Positions 1 to 10,431 are shown, counted from the stretch's first letter. The stretch is 23,877 nt of DNA from Isoetes engelmannii (GCA_011763485.2 JAANSK020244720.1:1-23877), one strand, 5' to 3'. Notes: a model not told the origin generated them from the sequence alone. Numbers and translations are program-made.

Positions 1-74
1 TTTTAGACCCAAAAAGTTTCCTAAAATAAAACAAGCCTGAAATCTTAGGTAATCGGCAGGTGATGAAGGTTACG

Positions 75-82
75 TATAAAAG
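75..82 (+). promoter_or_regulatory. Candidate TATA box of DRG1
   Basis: The sequence reads TATAAAAG, a good match to the plant TATA consensus. It lies 287 bases before the DRG1 start codon. A transcript starting about 30 bases downstream would have a 5' UTR of roughly 250 bases. No other good TATA match lies between here and the start codon. The assignment rests on the motif and its position only. Confidence 0.5.
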
Positions 83-115
83 AAAGGGGAAAACGGCTCC
101 TCTACTTTCATGCTG

Positions 116-213
116 TTGGGGAATGGAACAAGGTCCTCCTTTCCGGTTTGGAGGGGACCCGCTCCCGGCTATCGCCGGTCCTCCCTTCCAAATCTGAAAG
201 AGGTCCTCCCCAA
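116..213 (+). repeat. GC-rich foldback in the DRG1 5' UTR/promoter
   Basis: This block is far richer in G and C than its AT-rich surroundings. It is bounded by TTGGGGA (116-122) and its reverse complement TCCCCAA (207-213). Inside, 147-159 can pair with 177-192, the outer five pairs being TTTGG/CCAAA and the rest holding a two-base bulge. The word AGGTCCTCC also occurs directly repeated at 131 and 201. If transcription starts near 105, the block would be a stable hairpin in the 5' UTR. A short upstream frame (110-229, 39 codons) crosses it. Confidence 0.5.
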
Positions 214-361
214 TACAACCGTGTCATAATACATATACGAACGAAAATACCGTACAAAACTACACAGAATTCAGGTTACAACATTTGCTTCAACCTGCCC
301 TAATCGAGCTAAAGCGAAGAGAAACCCAAATCGAAAGGGCCGGAGTCGGAGCTTAGCCACA

Positions 362-3300
362 ATGGCAACAGTTATGCAAAAGATCAAAGATATCGAAGAT
401 GAGGTATAATTTTGTTACGCCATTTTCGCATCTTAAATCGGAGGCAACGAAAACACATGCTGCAATATATCAGCAGCTCATAAAATGAGGTTAATAAATC
501 AGGTGGATCAATCACCAATTGTCTAATGCAAAATATAGCAACTCATCACTCTACTTATTTTTAAGAACTTTTATTTCTACCATTCCCTAAGCTAGTAGGC
601 CAGCTCCTATATTTCTTTTCAAAAATAAAAACCATTCATTTCTCAAAGAAAAGTAGAAGTGGAGAAGTTATCAGTGTTGTCTGTGCTTAGGAGGATAATT
701 GAGTTGTGCTTTCGAAGGTTACTCTGTAGGTTAGAGGTCGGTACCTGCCTCATCTATTCATCCCTTAAAGACTTTGCACAGGGAGCACTACGAGTTGCTT
801 ATTGTATCATCATCCTGTCAATAATATTTTGTGGCCTCAGAGTACTGGTTGAGATGGCTCAAGGATGGTGCGATATAGAGAATGTAGGACATAGTGAAGT
901 GACATCCTGTTAACCTTTGCCTAAAGTCCATCTTCTTCAAATCCATGGCAAAGGTGTATAATCACGTTAGTAGGATAGTTATTTACAATGGTCCTGTAAA
1001 AATTCATGAACAAGAAGTCATGAACAATCCCTGAATTGAATAAGGGCTTGTAGTAGCTTTTAACAGTCTTTAACTGGATAGTTGTTTTCTGATGAAGACG
1101 TTACATGCAGATGGCAAGGACGCAAAAAAATAAAGCAACAGCTCATCATCTTGGTTTACTTAAGGTGTGGTTCTAAGTTTCTCTTACTACTGTTTACTGT
1201 TTTATCTTAGCTTTTGTTATTTGCAGTTGGTTGGTAAATAATTGCTTAGCATGCTCTAATTTGTGAGGAGTAGGTATGTATTTTAGCAAGAATCCTCCCA
1301 ATGACGTCTTAGGTCGAAATAAATTGCAAATGGGAATACTCTGCAATTGCCACCCTATGTTCTTACGGTTTCCTGGTATGTCTTTAGGGTTTAAGCACTG
1401 GGTTTTCGAATTTCAACTATATGGAATATCATTATTGATTCAGAAATAATTCGAATGATATGCTTAGATTTCGAAATTTTACTTGAAGCTTCCAACATGT
1501 AAGATTTTGTTGGCTTAAGTTCCACGAGCAATTGTGTTGGATTACCTTGTTTGTTTCCTGAGTGCACAGAGATTTACATTTTAGCTTTTGTCCAGGCAAA
1601 ACTTGCAAAGCTCAGGAGAGAAATTTTGGCTCCACCATCATCAAAAGGAGGTGGGGCAGGGGAAGGGTTTGACGTGACTAAAAGTGGTGATTCCAGAGTG
1701 GGCCTTGTGGGGTTCCCTTCAGTTGGAAAGTCTACTTTGCTTAATAAACTTACAGGCACATTTTCAGAGGTATATCCAATTCTTTGTTTTATTAACAAGC
1801 TAAAATGAATTTGTTATTCGAGTGTTGAAAAATATGTCGTAGTATTATGTGAAATTGGAGATTACAACTTCTTAATGCGGCTATGAAGTACACAGAAGAA
1901 GTTCATCTCCAATGACAGAAGCAACATATTTTTTTGTATTAGTTGGTTGTTACTTGCATCCTGCAAATGTAAGCTTGAGTGTGAAGAATAAATTAAAGAG
2001 CAGGGTCTTAGAAAAAGGGGACAGTCGAGACCCTGCTGGCTAAACTTCCTATTTCCTTTTAACTTACATATCCTGCTTGACAATCCAACTCAGTCTCTAA
2101 CTATTTATGAAATGATCGTGTTATCCAATTTGTGATGTTTGGTCAAGTCTGCGAATTGCTTGTCCTAAACAGTAAATTCACCATTGTGTAATCTTTCTTT
2201 TAAAGCTGCTCTGTAAGGTTGTTATTGGACATTAAAACAATCTATTTTAATGTTGCCTGGTAAATCCTTGCTTGTGAGGGGATTGCTAAACCTGTTATGC
2301 AGGTTGCTTCATATGAATTTACGACATTGACATGTGTTCCTGGAGTTATCAAATACAGAGGAGCTAAAGTTCAGGTGTGTCTACACTTTGTCCTAACATT
2401 GTGCTTCTCTCTTGTTTTTCTCATTCGAAACATAATAACTGTTTTTGTAAGAAGACACCGAGAATCATTATAGCCAGAAAGCATATAAACGTTCATTGTG
2501 GAAATCAAACTTGTGGTCTCCTATAGACCCCGGAGCGCATCTGCATAATGATTTGAGGCTAAGTCATACCATTATAGAGTCTAAGAAAGGAGATTTGGTG
2601 GATGATTGTGAGATTCTTGACCTTGTAAGTCAAGCAGATGTAATATTATTGAACAAAATTGATAGGAGAAACCTGTTTATGTTGGTGAAGAATTCACTTA
2701 GAGAATAAAGAGTTGGAACGAAAAGATTAGTCTTGTCTATGCTTTATGCTAAAGAACATCACTTTTTGACCTACAGCTTCTTGACCTTCCTGGAATCATA
2801 GAGGGTGCAAAGGATGGAAAAGGACGTGGTCGTCAGGTACTAAAGCTTTTGTTATTTGTTAAGGATATAATTGGAAAGTCCCAACTGAACTCTTTATTGA
2901 TGAAATGTGGTTTGGCATATGGTTGTTTATAAGACAAGATCTGAATTGCTTATGCTTGTTGAAGGTGATTAGTACAGCCCGGACGTGCAATTGCATTTTG
3001 ATTGTTCTAGATGCTATCAAACCTATAACTCATAAGAGGCTTATAGAAAAGGAGCTTGAAGGTTTTGGAATCAGGTATGCTTTTGGTTATTAAGTAGTCT
3101 TTCAACCAATTCTAAGTACTTTGCTAGGGAACTGCTTTTTAGGGTGTCATGCCATGATTAACGATGTCATGCTATTTAGCTTGACCTGCTGTAGTTCTTT
3201 GAGCATGTTTTGCAGCAGAATCCAAGGGGATAAATTTTTGCTAGAAATGGAGTTAATAATGCTCTCCAAAATGACTGTACACAGCCTTCCACATCGAGCC

Positions 3301-6010
3301 ATGTTAGACCTGACACAGCATATAAGGCACTCATTTATTATACATGTTAGTTGAAGTGTCAACCAAGTATTCTAACGTTTTTCCTGGAACTCGTAACTTA
3401 TTATGCATGAAGCTAGTCAGCGCATCCACCAAATATACCTAGGAGAAATTTTGCCAGGTCTCATAACTGGATCTGATGTTAATTTTGGCTGTCCACTTTG
3501 TCCGCCATAGTCAAACATAAAGGATCTTTAGTCAACCAATATTATATCTACGTGATCTAATGCAGATGTAGATCTTCCCAATTGAAAATATTCCTCTAAT
3601 GCAGATTTAGGCAAATTTTGATTCAAAAGCACCTAGAAGAACTGCTCTAAAGTGCAGTGTTTTTCTCAGAATTGTCCAGCAAAATTTTCAACCTGCAGAT
3701 GCTGCCAAAATCAACTTCATTGTAAAGCTATATGAGCACTTCCAGGTACATCGAGAAAGATTTTACAGGTCTAGTAAAGTCTTTCTGTCGACCTTGTCCT
3801 ATGGAGCAAGACGTGGCTAAGCTAATTATTAAGAATCGGCTGTGATCCATGATAGAAAGTGAGTTTTATTAATCTCACTGAACAAATCTGTAATCGGCCA
3901 TGATAGAAAATGAGTTTTATTATGATAGTTGTCAATCAAATCAAAAGAACTGGGCGTAGGCCCCGAGAGCTTCGACTCAACTAGCTCTAAGATGATTGTA
4001 CATGCCCTGTGTAGTATGCCATGCCAGCATGATGACATGGTGCATCTCACGATATATGCATTAGTTCAAGTTTGAATTAGGTTCCCCTGTTTTCCTTTGC
4101 CCATAGAGGCAAAATTTGCTGCATGGCAATACCTCTTAATATATTCTTACCCTGGATTGGGCGATTCTTCCGCAAATGCTTTGCAGAAAATTCTGTCCAG
4201 TGAATCCCCAGGTGATTCTGTCACGCAGTATGTGATAATATCTTCTCACCTCTAACAGTAGAAGGCCAAGCTTTAAGAAGCAGATGGCTTCACCTTAATT
4301 TTTAAGTTTGACATTCAAAAGAGGGGTTGCAATTCCTTGCCACTGGAGTTTCTTTGTCCCTTGTCAAATATGTTTTAAGAGGATATATGAATTCCCTTTC
4401 AACCATCCTATTCTCTGTGATATGTGGATGGGATTGCACTGAGGAACTTGCCAGAAAGAACTAAAGGAGAAATGGATTCTCTGTTATTACAAGGTAGATT
4501 TTAAAAGATGGGCCAGAAGGCGCAAGTCCAACCTCCAGTTACATAGCTACTTTGAAGTTCGTGATGAGATATTGTAATTTGTTGCCTTTTGGTATCAAAA
4601 TTATATTTACCCTTACGTTCTTTTGCAGGCTGAACAAGGAACCTCCAAACATGACTTTCAGACGGAAGGATAAGGGGGGAATCAATTTTACTTCAACTGT
4701 AGCAAACACACATCTGGATTTAGAAACTGTTAAGGCAATATGTGGAGAGTACAGAATGCACAATGCTGACATTTCTTTGCGTTTTGATGCGACTGCGGAT
4801 GATCTGATTGATGTCATTGAAGGGAACCGTATATACATGCCTTGCATCTATGTGGTTAATAAGGTTGACCAAATCACACTCGAGGAATTGGAGGTTTTGG
4901 ATAATCTGCCACATTATTGTCCAGTGAGGTCGGTATTTGTCCTTTTAGTTATCTTTATGTGAGAAATGTAATCATCTAGTAATTTCCTTGAATGCCAGCT
5001 AAGATGTACATTCTATGCTGGAGGAGTTGATAGAAATTCTTTCTTTTCTGCCTTATACATTTTCTTTCTAGACAGATGCAAATGCCATACTAGCAATTAG
5101 CATAGCCAGGCATCTTGTTTTTTTTAGAATATAAGACATTGACCATGTAAATGGGGGGTTCAGATTATAGCAAAAGTGTATTCCGGAATACATGATTGTT
5201 TTGTGACATGTTTAAGCTGTTAACATTGAGGCGCCTTGTGTGCAGTGCTCATCTGGAGTGGAACTTGGATGGTTTGCTGGAAAAGATCTGGGAATATCTT
5301 GATTTGATTCGGGTTTACACAAAACCAAAGGGAATGAGTCCCGACTACGAAGACCCTGTCATCCTTTCTGCAAAGAAATGTACTATAGAAGACTTCTGTT
5401 TACGGATCCATAAAGACATGCTGAAGCAGTTTAAGTAGTAAGTCACCACCTCTTTGTAACCTCTCTTTCTGAGATATGTGCTTAAGATTATTTATTGTTG
5501 TGTTACAGTGCATTGGTATGGGGTTCGAGTGCGAAGCACAAACCACAACGTGTTGGAAAGGTGATGTTTGGATCAGTTCTACCATGCGAATGTTAAATAA
5601 TAATGCATGTATTTCTCTCTTTCTTTGGCGGATGGCATAACAAATTCTTAGAATTTTCTATGTCGATGAAGATCTTAATTTCCATTTTCTGTTTTCTTAA
5701 TAGAAGCTTCTTTATTCCGCTGCTTTAGCCTATGTTTCTGCTTTGAACGCATGTATGTTTGATAAATCTATGCTTTGCAAGTCTTTCGTTGGTAAATGCT
5801 AGACTCCCTGATCATCAACAGTCAAACAATCTGTATTAGTGCTTTATGACCAGATACTTGTCACCTGCTCTAGCCAATCATTACGAGGGCAAGTCATGCT
5901 GGATTTCACTTCTACAAGTAAATACATGAGGTTTTTGACATTACGTTATTGTCTTGTAGGAACATGAGCTAGAAGATGAAGACGTTGTGCAAATTATTAA
6001 AAAGGTGTAA
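362..6010 (+). CDS. DRG1: DRG1, developmentally regulated GTP-binding protein (10 exons, 368 aa)
   Basis: Exons: 362-403, 1111-1164, 1596-1769, 2303-2374, 2777-2836, 2965-3074, 4629-4928, 5246-5437, 5509-5560, 5960-6010. All nine introns are GT-AG, and the joined frame of 1107 bases has no internal stop. Seen in the protein: P-loop GFPSVGKST at residues 71-79, FTTLT switch region at about 96-100, G3 DLPG at 117-120, G4 NKVD at 248-251, G5 SAH at 271-273. A C-terminal TGS domain runs from about 290 and ends in [12 protein letters not shown]. The length (368) matches the known DRG1 family (367-369), and residues such as [11 protein letters not shown] place it with DRG1 rather than DRG2. Known of the family: a cytoplasmic OBG-type TRAFAC GTPase, associated with ribosomes and the DFRP1/ZC3H15 partner. 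The start was chosen because [14 protein letters not shown] matches the plant DRG1 N-terminus, although the first exon has only 14 codons. Confidence 0.97.
2375..2776 (+). other. DRG1 intron 4, containing an open frame of unknown origin
   Basis: The intron starts GTGTGT and ends CTACAG. It carries a 70-codon open frame (2496-2708) in sense orientation with a hydrophobic stretch ending in [10 protein letters not shown]. That resembles the NKxD-type motif region of CobW/HypB-type or other P-loop GTPases. No P-loop or other domain motif goes with it, so it is not supported as a gene. It may be a decayed coding fragment or chance. Confidence 0.35.
3075..4628 (+). other. DRG1 intron 6 (1554 bases, longest intron)
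   Basis: The intron starts GTATGC and ends TTGCAG, splitting an arginine codon (AG|G). It holds an imperfect direct repeat: 3833-3870 and 3892-3922 share AATCGG, CATGATAGAAA and TGAGTTTTATTA. A coding-like frame of about 50 codons near 4080-4235 has amino-acid composition like real protein but no family I recognise. I see no mobile-element motif. The other introns (404-1110, 1165-1595, 1770-2302, 2837-2964, 4929-5245, 5438-5508, 5561-5959) show nothing beyond their splice sites. Confidence 0.7.
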
Positions 6011-6190
6011 GAATTCTAGCGAGAGCCTCGCGACTTCTATCAGAGTATGTGGTCTTTTGCATTACCAAAGAAAGGGAGCTATGGAGAAATATGAAGTGGC
6101 TTCTCAGCCTCTCAGCTTATGTCTTCAGAAATCAGCTGGTGTTATGCAAGCTCGTAATCTCCATTATACTTCACTTTAGAGCTGCAGTAT

Positions 6191-6216
6191 GTAGTATAAT
6201 GTTTGTATTATACTAC
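6191..6216 (+). repeat. Perfect 10-bp hairpin in the DRG1 3' flank
   Basis: GTAGTATAAT (6191-6200) is followed by a six-base spacer and then its exact reverse complement ATTATACTAC (6207-6216). It lies 181 bases after the DRG1 stop codon, so it is probably within or near the end of the 3' UTR. It could be a 3'-end structural signal or the trace of a small foldback element. Confidence 0.6.
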
Positions 6217-7101
6217 AATGTAAATGCTGACTATATGAGTAATGAGTTCGATACGGGAAACATTTTTGTGGAAATGTTTTATTTTTGTCACTGTATAAAT
6301 TTTATGTTGAAAGGAAGCCTTTTGGTTTTAAAGCCATTCCCTAGCAGAGGAATCATTCATTTATGAGGTCTTAACAAAACCAGAGTGAAGTGCTTGCAGA
6401 TGAATTGGGCTGCAATTGCCTCCGGCCATGGGAAATATTTTGGCTCCTTGGAATCTTGCTTTGTAAAAGAAATGTGGGTGGCTACTAATATCCTCAACAA
6501 AGTAAATTTGCGGTGCACACAAATAGGAGTGGTATTTGAGATCATCAAAATTTTTTGTTTGTACTCATGTTTATAAGTTTTTCTTGTTTAATTAGCACTT
6601 GACTTTAAATGCCTATTAGATTAGAGTTCCACAATTGTTTTAGGTCTCTCTTCTAAAGTTTGGAATTTAAAAAAAGCCTTGGCCTTGCTTTTCTCCCCTT
6701 TTTGTTATGTTTTTACTGCAGTTTTCCCTTGCTGCATTTCTTGGTGTCCCCTGTTTGGGCAGTGAGTCTGTGGGCATTCTGTCCGCACAACCGCTTAAGT
6801 GACAAAATCAACTTATTAGGTTCTGTAAGTCGAGCAGCCGGAATTGCTTACTAGAGCTGGATCTATGCATTTCTAGAATGATGATGCTGCAAGATATTAA
6901 GGGTAAAATTTTGAACCCCTAACTTTTGGAAATTGGAGTTCCTTTTTAGCACCCAAAATGAACGAAATCATATAATATGTCAAAAGAAAAGAGTAATCAG
7001 AAAAAAATTTCAGTTTGTTGGGAAAACAAAATATAACAAGAGATATGATCCAGAAATTTCATTTCCATTATAGTGTATAAGTCATCCCACTAAACGAGTG
7101 G
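6217..7101. other. Spacer between DRG1 and the dioxygenase
   Basis: The two genes converge on this AT-rich stretch, so it should contain both transcription ends. I see no clear protein family in either strand. Short open frames (for example 6385-6576) have no recognisable motif. No tandem repeat or mobile-element signature is visible. Confidence 0.6.
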
Positions 7102-7758
7102 TCATTGCACCATCATTGCTTGTCCTTGGTAATATCTGGACTTGGGCATCTTGTTGAGGACTTCTTGAATGGACTTGGGCATCTTGTTGAGGACTTCTTG
7201 AATGTACTGCTTCCTAACAGCTAATTCCTCTGATCTGGATTCTTGTGTTCTAGCTGGTGCTTGTGTAAATAAGAGAAGTGCCTTGATGTAATCCTTTCTA
7301 TCCACTGTAAAGCGATGGAACATTCCTGGTGGCAGAATAAGCACATCTCCTTTCTGTACATAGAAGCGGATCCATTTCTCATCTTGGTCTCGGATATCCC
7401 AATAACCACTGCCCTCGAGGATGAAGCGGATCTCCTCTTGGCTGTGGGTATGTTCCTCAAAGTATCCCTTAATCTGGTCATCAAAATCAGGCAATGCTTC
7501 GCAGCTAACAGTCTTGACTGTAGAGTAATTGTATCCGCGCTCTCGTTTGATCTTGTCAAGATCTGGGTTATTTTCCCAGTTGCTGGCATCCAAGTGCCAG
7601 TAAAGCACCCCCAAAGCTTTCAAATGCTCCATGGAGACTGGTTTGTTTGGGGTATATTGGTGGGCGGACCTTTGATCCTCAGCACCAGCAGGATTATACT
7701 CCCATGCAACAAGAGATGCTACTTTGGAGATTGGATGAAAGCCTCCATCGAAACCCAT
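7102..7758 (-). CDS. ARD: Acireductone dioxygenase, intronless and divergent (218 aa)
   Basis: A cupin metalloenzyme of the methionine salvage pathway. It oxidises 1,2-dihydroxy-3-keto-5-methylthiopentene; the iron form yields the methionine precursor KMTB plus formate. Seen: HLKALGVLYWHLD at about 45-57, the metal-binding set His103-x-His105-x3-Glu109 (in FEEHTHSQEEIRF), LEGSGYWDIRD at 114-124, and the fourth ligand His148 in PPGMFHRFTVD. All four ligands of the family are present. The core is family-like, but the N-terminus and the part after residue 165 differ from usual plant ARD. The C-terminus carries an 11-residue tandem duplication. The start at 7758 is preferred over an in-frame ATG at 7869, because a TATA box at 7849-7856 lies between them and no other ATG follows it. 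The absence of introns suggests an ancient retrocopy, but no poly-A tract is visible. Likely functional. Confidence 0.95.
   Translation of the reverse strand: MGFDGGFHPISKVASLVAWEYNPAGAEDQRSAHQYTPNKPVSMEHLKALGVLYWHLDASNWENNPDLDKIKRERGYNYSTVKTVSCEALPDFDDQIKGYFEEHTHSQEEIRFILEGSGYWDIRDQDEKWIRFYVQKGDVLILPPGMFHRFTVDRKDYIKALLLFTQAPARTQESRSEELAVRKQYIQEVLNKMPKSIQEVLNKMPKSRYYQGQAMMVQ
7137..7202 (-). repeat. 33-bp in-frame tandem duplication in the dioxygenase gene
   Basis: Units 7137-7169 and 7170-7202 are identical over all 33 bases. On the coding strand this repeats 11 residues (IQEVLNKMPKS) at about protein positions 186-207. Because the unit is a multiple of three, the frame is kept. Perfect identity points to a recent event. 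Confidence 0.97.
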
Positions 7759-7848
7759 GTCGGCAAAGAAGAAGATAGAGGCAGATTGAAGAAGAAGAAG
7801 ATGAACTTTGGAGAGTTGAGTGAGTTGCAAATGACTTGAGAATGTGGG

Positions 7849-7856
7849 TATATATA
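7849..7856 (-). promoter_or_regulatory. TATA box of the acireductone dioxygenase gene
   Basis: TATATATA lies 91-98 bases upstream of the preferred ATG, on the minus strand. A transcript starting some 25-30 bases further on would have a 5' UTR of about 65 bases. The first ATG in it is at 7758. This supports the shorter protein start. Confidence 0.7.
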
Positions 7857-7898
7857 GAAGCGCAATCATGGTGTCTAGTTGATTTAGTTGTCTCTAGG

Positions 7899-8410
7899 CC
7901 CTATGCATCAAGTTGAAGAATGAGTTTGGATTTTGCTTCACAACTATTTCAACTTGCCCACACCGAGACAAATATTTGCTTTTTAGCCCCCACCCCTATG
8001 CATCAAGGAAGAATGAGTTTGATTCACAACTACTTCAAAGCAAGACAAATATTTGCTTTTTGAGAGATTTGTCTATTGCAAATGCGACAGAAACAGTGGG
8101 TCAGATTTGTTACATCGCTGGATTCTCTAGATTTCCTTGGCCGCCGGCCGCCGCTATGCTACTTAACAAGTCGCTAGATTTGCCGGCGGCCGCCATGCTA
8201 CTCAACAAGCTGTTGTTTGCAACTAGGACCAAATTGTGTGGTAGCTAGCTCAATATCTGCCAGGTGGGCTCCGGAATTTGCATCGGAATTTAACTTTTTC
8301 TGTAGGAAGCATTGATTTGGGGCACCAGAACATTTGGGAATCTACACTGTGAAGCAAGATTTGGAGCATCGATTTAAAGCAAGGTTTGTACTTGAAGCGT
8401 TTCTGTGCAC
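7899..8410. repeat. Dispersed repeat A, copy 1 (with internal duplications)
   Basis: The stretch from about 8011 to 8410 matches 9036-9402 in the same order and orientation. Shared words include GCGACAGAAACAGTGGGTCA, TTCTCTAGATTTCCTTGG and GGGGCACCAGAACATTT. Its beginning is itself duplicated: 7899-7984 and 7994-8063 share CCTATGCATCAAG, GAATGAGTTT and GACAAATATTTGCTTTT. A GC-rich core (GGCCGCCGGCCGCC) is also doubled, at about 8115-8170 and 8171-8209. No coding motif is recognised. It begins just upstream of the dioxygenase promoter. Confidence 0.85.
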
Positions 8411-9035
8411 TTTGATTGACTCTATTAGACAGGGTTGTCTTGCATTTCCGACCTAATTTGTTTTGTGCATTTTGTGGCCCATCAAAGGAGATGAATGTTA
8501 AAGCTCACTTCCTTATTGCCTTATCATATGACCAGTAGGTCGCCTTCTTGAAGTTATTTGATCCATACACATCCTATACAGATCTACCACGTTAGAAAAC
8601 TAGACTCTCGCTAGTTGAGAGCATTATACAGGGTTAAACCCCTAATATGGAGAAAATTCTACCAACATAAATGTTCATGGCAACACGTTTTGATTTAAAA
8701 AAAGGAAGGTCTGCAGATTTTACTCACCAGATGAGCAGGCTTCTCTCACAACTTGAATGCCCTGAAGTTCTTTCCAGGGAACGCTTTCTGGACTTCTTTT
8801 GCTCACTCAAGTCTGGTCTGCATTGGCGCTCATTAAAGTTGCTGATTGTAGTTTATGTTGCTTGTATGTAACTTTTTGATGCGCCTCGGTGCTGTACCTT
8901 CTGTATATGTATGTGTTACATTAAGGCCAATTGGGTGGAAAAAGGGTCTATGCTATGCACAAGTCACTGAAAGATTATTTTCGCTGACCTCACATGTCAT
9001 ACTGCCATATTGATATGTAGCTTAACTTTCAAATT
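8411..9035. other. Stretch between the two repeat A copies
   Basis: No gene is recognised. A 66-codon open frame (8671-8871, +) has no family resemblance that I can name. A short hairpin CTCTC/GAGAG lies near 8606-8622. Confidence 0.5.
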
Positions 9036-9402
9036 GAATGAGTTTGGTTCATAACTACTTCAACTTGCTCACAGCAAGACAAATATTTTCTTTTTGAGAA
9101 TTCTGCAGTTGCAAATGCGACAGAAACAGTGGGTCAAATTTTTACTTCGCTGGATTCTCTAGATTTCCTTGGCCGCCGGCTGCCGCGATTCTCCCCAACA
9201 AGTCCATGGATTTGCCAGCCAAACAAGCTGTTATTTGCAACTAGGACCAAATTGAGTGGTAGCCAGATTTTGATATCTGCCAGGTGGGCTTTAGAATTTG
9301 CATCAGATTTTAACTTCATTTAGGGCATTTCGATTTGGGGCACCAGAACATTTTGGGCATCGACATACAGGCAAGGTTTGTACTTGAAGTGTTTCTGTGC
9401 AT
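9036..9402. repeat. Dispersed repeat A, copy 2
   Basis: Direct-orientation copy of about 8011-8410, clearly diverged, with small indels around the GC-rich core. It ends within the shared word GCAAGGTTTGTACTTGAAG followed by GTTTCTGTGC. It has no terminal inverted repeat or target-site duplication that I can see, so a segmental duplication and an old mobile element are both possible. Confidence 0.85.
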
Positions 9403-10205
9403 GTTTGGTTGAAAGTGGCAAGATTTTAGTTTTAGATCTGCATAATTATGTATGTTAGCCTTGTCACTGTTACATGCTAACATCTTCTCCACTCTTATGC
9501 CAACCTAAATAGAAGCTTCATCTACTTTTGGCATTCCCATGTCTACCAATTTTTAATAGCATGTCAGCTACTACTGGAACTGTTTCTTACAGGTTTTGTA
9601 TTTATATTTGTCGAGGCTTTTTATTAGGCAGATGGCCATGATATGTTCTAATATGGTGGATACCTGATGGTGCAGATCTGTCTTCACCATTTATATATCT
9701 GGTGTTTATGCTAATAAATTGGTTTTCAAATAATTTCTATGAAGTCAACAAAGTACATTTACCTTTGGCCGTAGTCTTACATGGAAGCCATAGTCTATTG
9801 TCATGTTTTCTAAAGTGTTTTGGACATCTACCCCACGATCTACTGTCCAAATTTCCCCCAAAATTTCAAAATATGTGCTATTCTTTATTATGCGACGAAT
9901 TTTGTCCAGATGGTGTAGATCGAAATGCCTTTACCCTCTTATTGTCCCCCTTGAACACGAAACTCCCATTACTCCATATTATGCGACTTAGTTGAAGTTG
10001 TTTCAATCTTTGTTATGCAGATCATTTCAATCCATTTGTACCCTCGTGAAAAGGATATTCTTACTGCTCATTGCAACTCAGATGATGTTGCAGGTTATGG
10101 TGTTATCATGGCAGTACCATTCCATCTCTGTTATCACAAATCATAGTAGATCTGTGTACCAGAGATCTTACAGCACATCTCACATCTCTGTTACATCACA
10201 CAAAT
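9403..10205. other. Anonymous stretch between repeats A and B
   Basis: Two overlapping plus-strand open frames (9702-9995 and 9803-9991) have no recognisable family. The words CCATCTCTGTTA and ACATCTCTGTTA recur at 10120-10210, leading into repeat B. No mobile-element motif is visible. Confidence 0.45.
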
Positions 10206-10338
10206 GACATCATTATTCAAACATCATTCCATCTCTGTCATAACCAATCATCAGATAATATCTGAATTCAAAGATGATTGTGGTGGGGAACCAGCAAGAT
10301 TATGATGATCATTAGGTAGATCTTTATTGGTTGTTTAG
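10206..10338. repeat. Dispersed repeat B, copy 1
   Basis: Matches 11368-11510 in the same orientation. Shared words include GACATCATTATT, GATTGTGGTGGGGAACCA (one base different) and AAGATTATGATGATCAT. The two copies bracket about 1 kb that holds a tRNA-like motif and a tandem-repeat frame. Confidence 0.85.
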
Positions 10339-10370
10339 GTCGTGCGCTCTAAAGCTACTGGTAAGCATGC

Positions 10371-10431
10371 TAGCTCAAGGTCAAATTGAAATAGAAATGT
10401 GAAAACAGAAAGGTTGTCCAGGTTCAAATCC
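10371..10431 (+). other. tRNA-like A-box and B-box pair, possible SINE or tRNA relic
   Basis: The T-arm is textbook: CCAGG, the seven-base loop TTCAAAT, then CCTGG, containing the B-box GGTTCAAATCC (10421-10431). An A-box-like TAGCTCAAGG (10371-10380) lies 50 bases before it, within tRNA spacing. A D-arm TCAA/TTGA can be drawn. No matching 5' and 3' acceptor stem or anticodon arm is found, so this is not called as a tRNA gene. A decayed tRNA or a tRNA-derived SINE head fits best. Confidence 0.35.

Noticed and set aside
659-913. 84-codon frame in DRG1 intron 1
   Set aside because: It opens on GTG rather than ATG, lies in an intron and has no motif.
4080-4235. Coding-like frame in DRG1 intron 6
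   Set aside because: About 50 codons with no start, no splice-site logic and no recognisable family; it could be chance.
7315-7839. 174-codon open frame on the plus strand
   Set aside because: It lies exactly opposite the acireductone dioxygenase, which has full motif support. It has no motif of its own.
7759-7869. N-terminal extension of the dioxygenase from the upstream ATG at 7869
   Set aside because: The TATA box lies between this ATG and 7758, and the extension has no family match. It looked like a hydrophobic leader but is probably promoter sequence read as protein.
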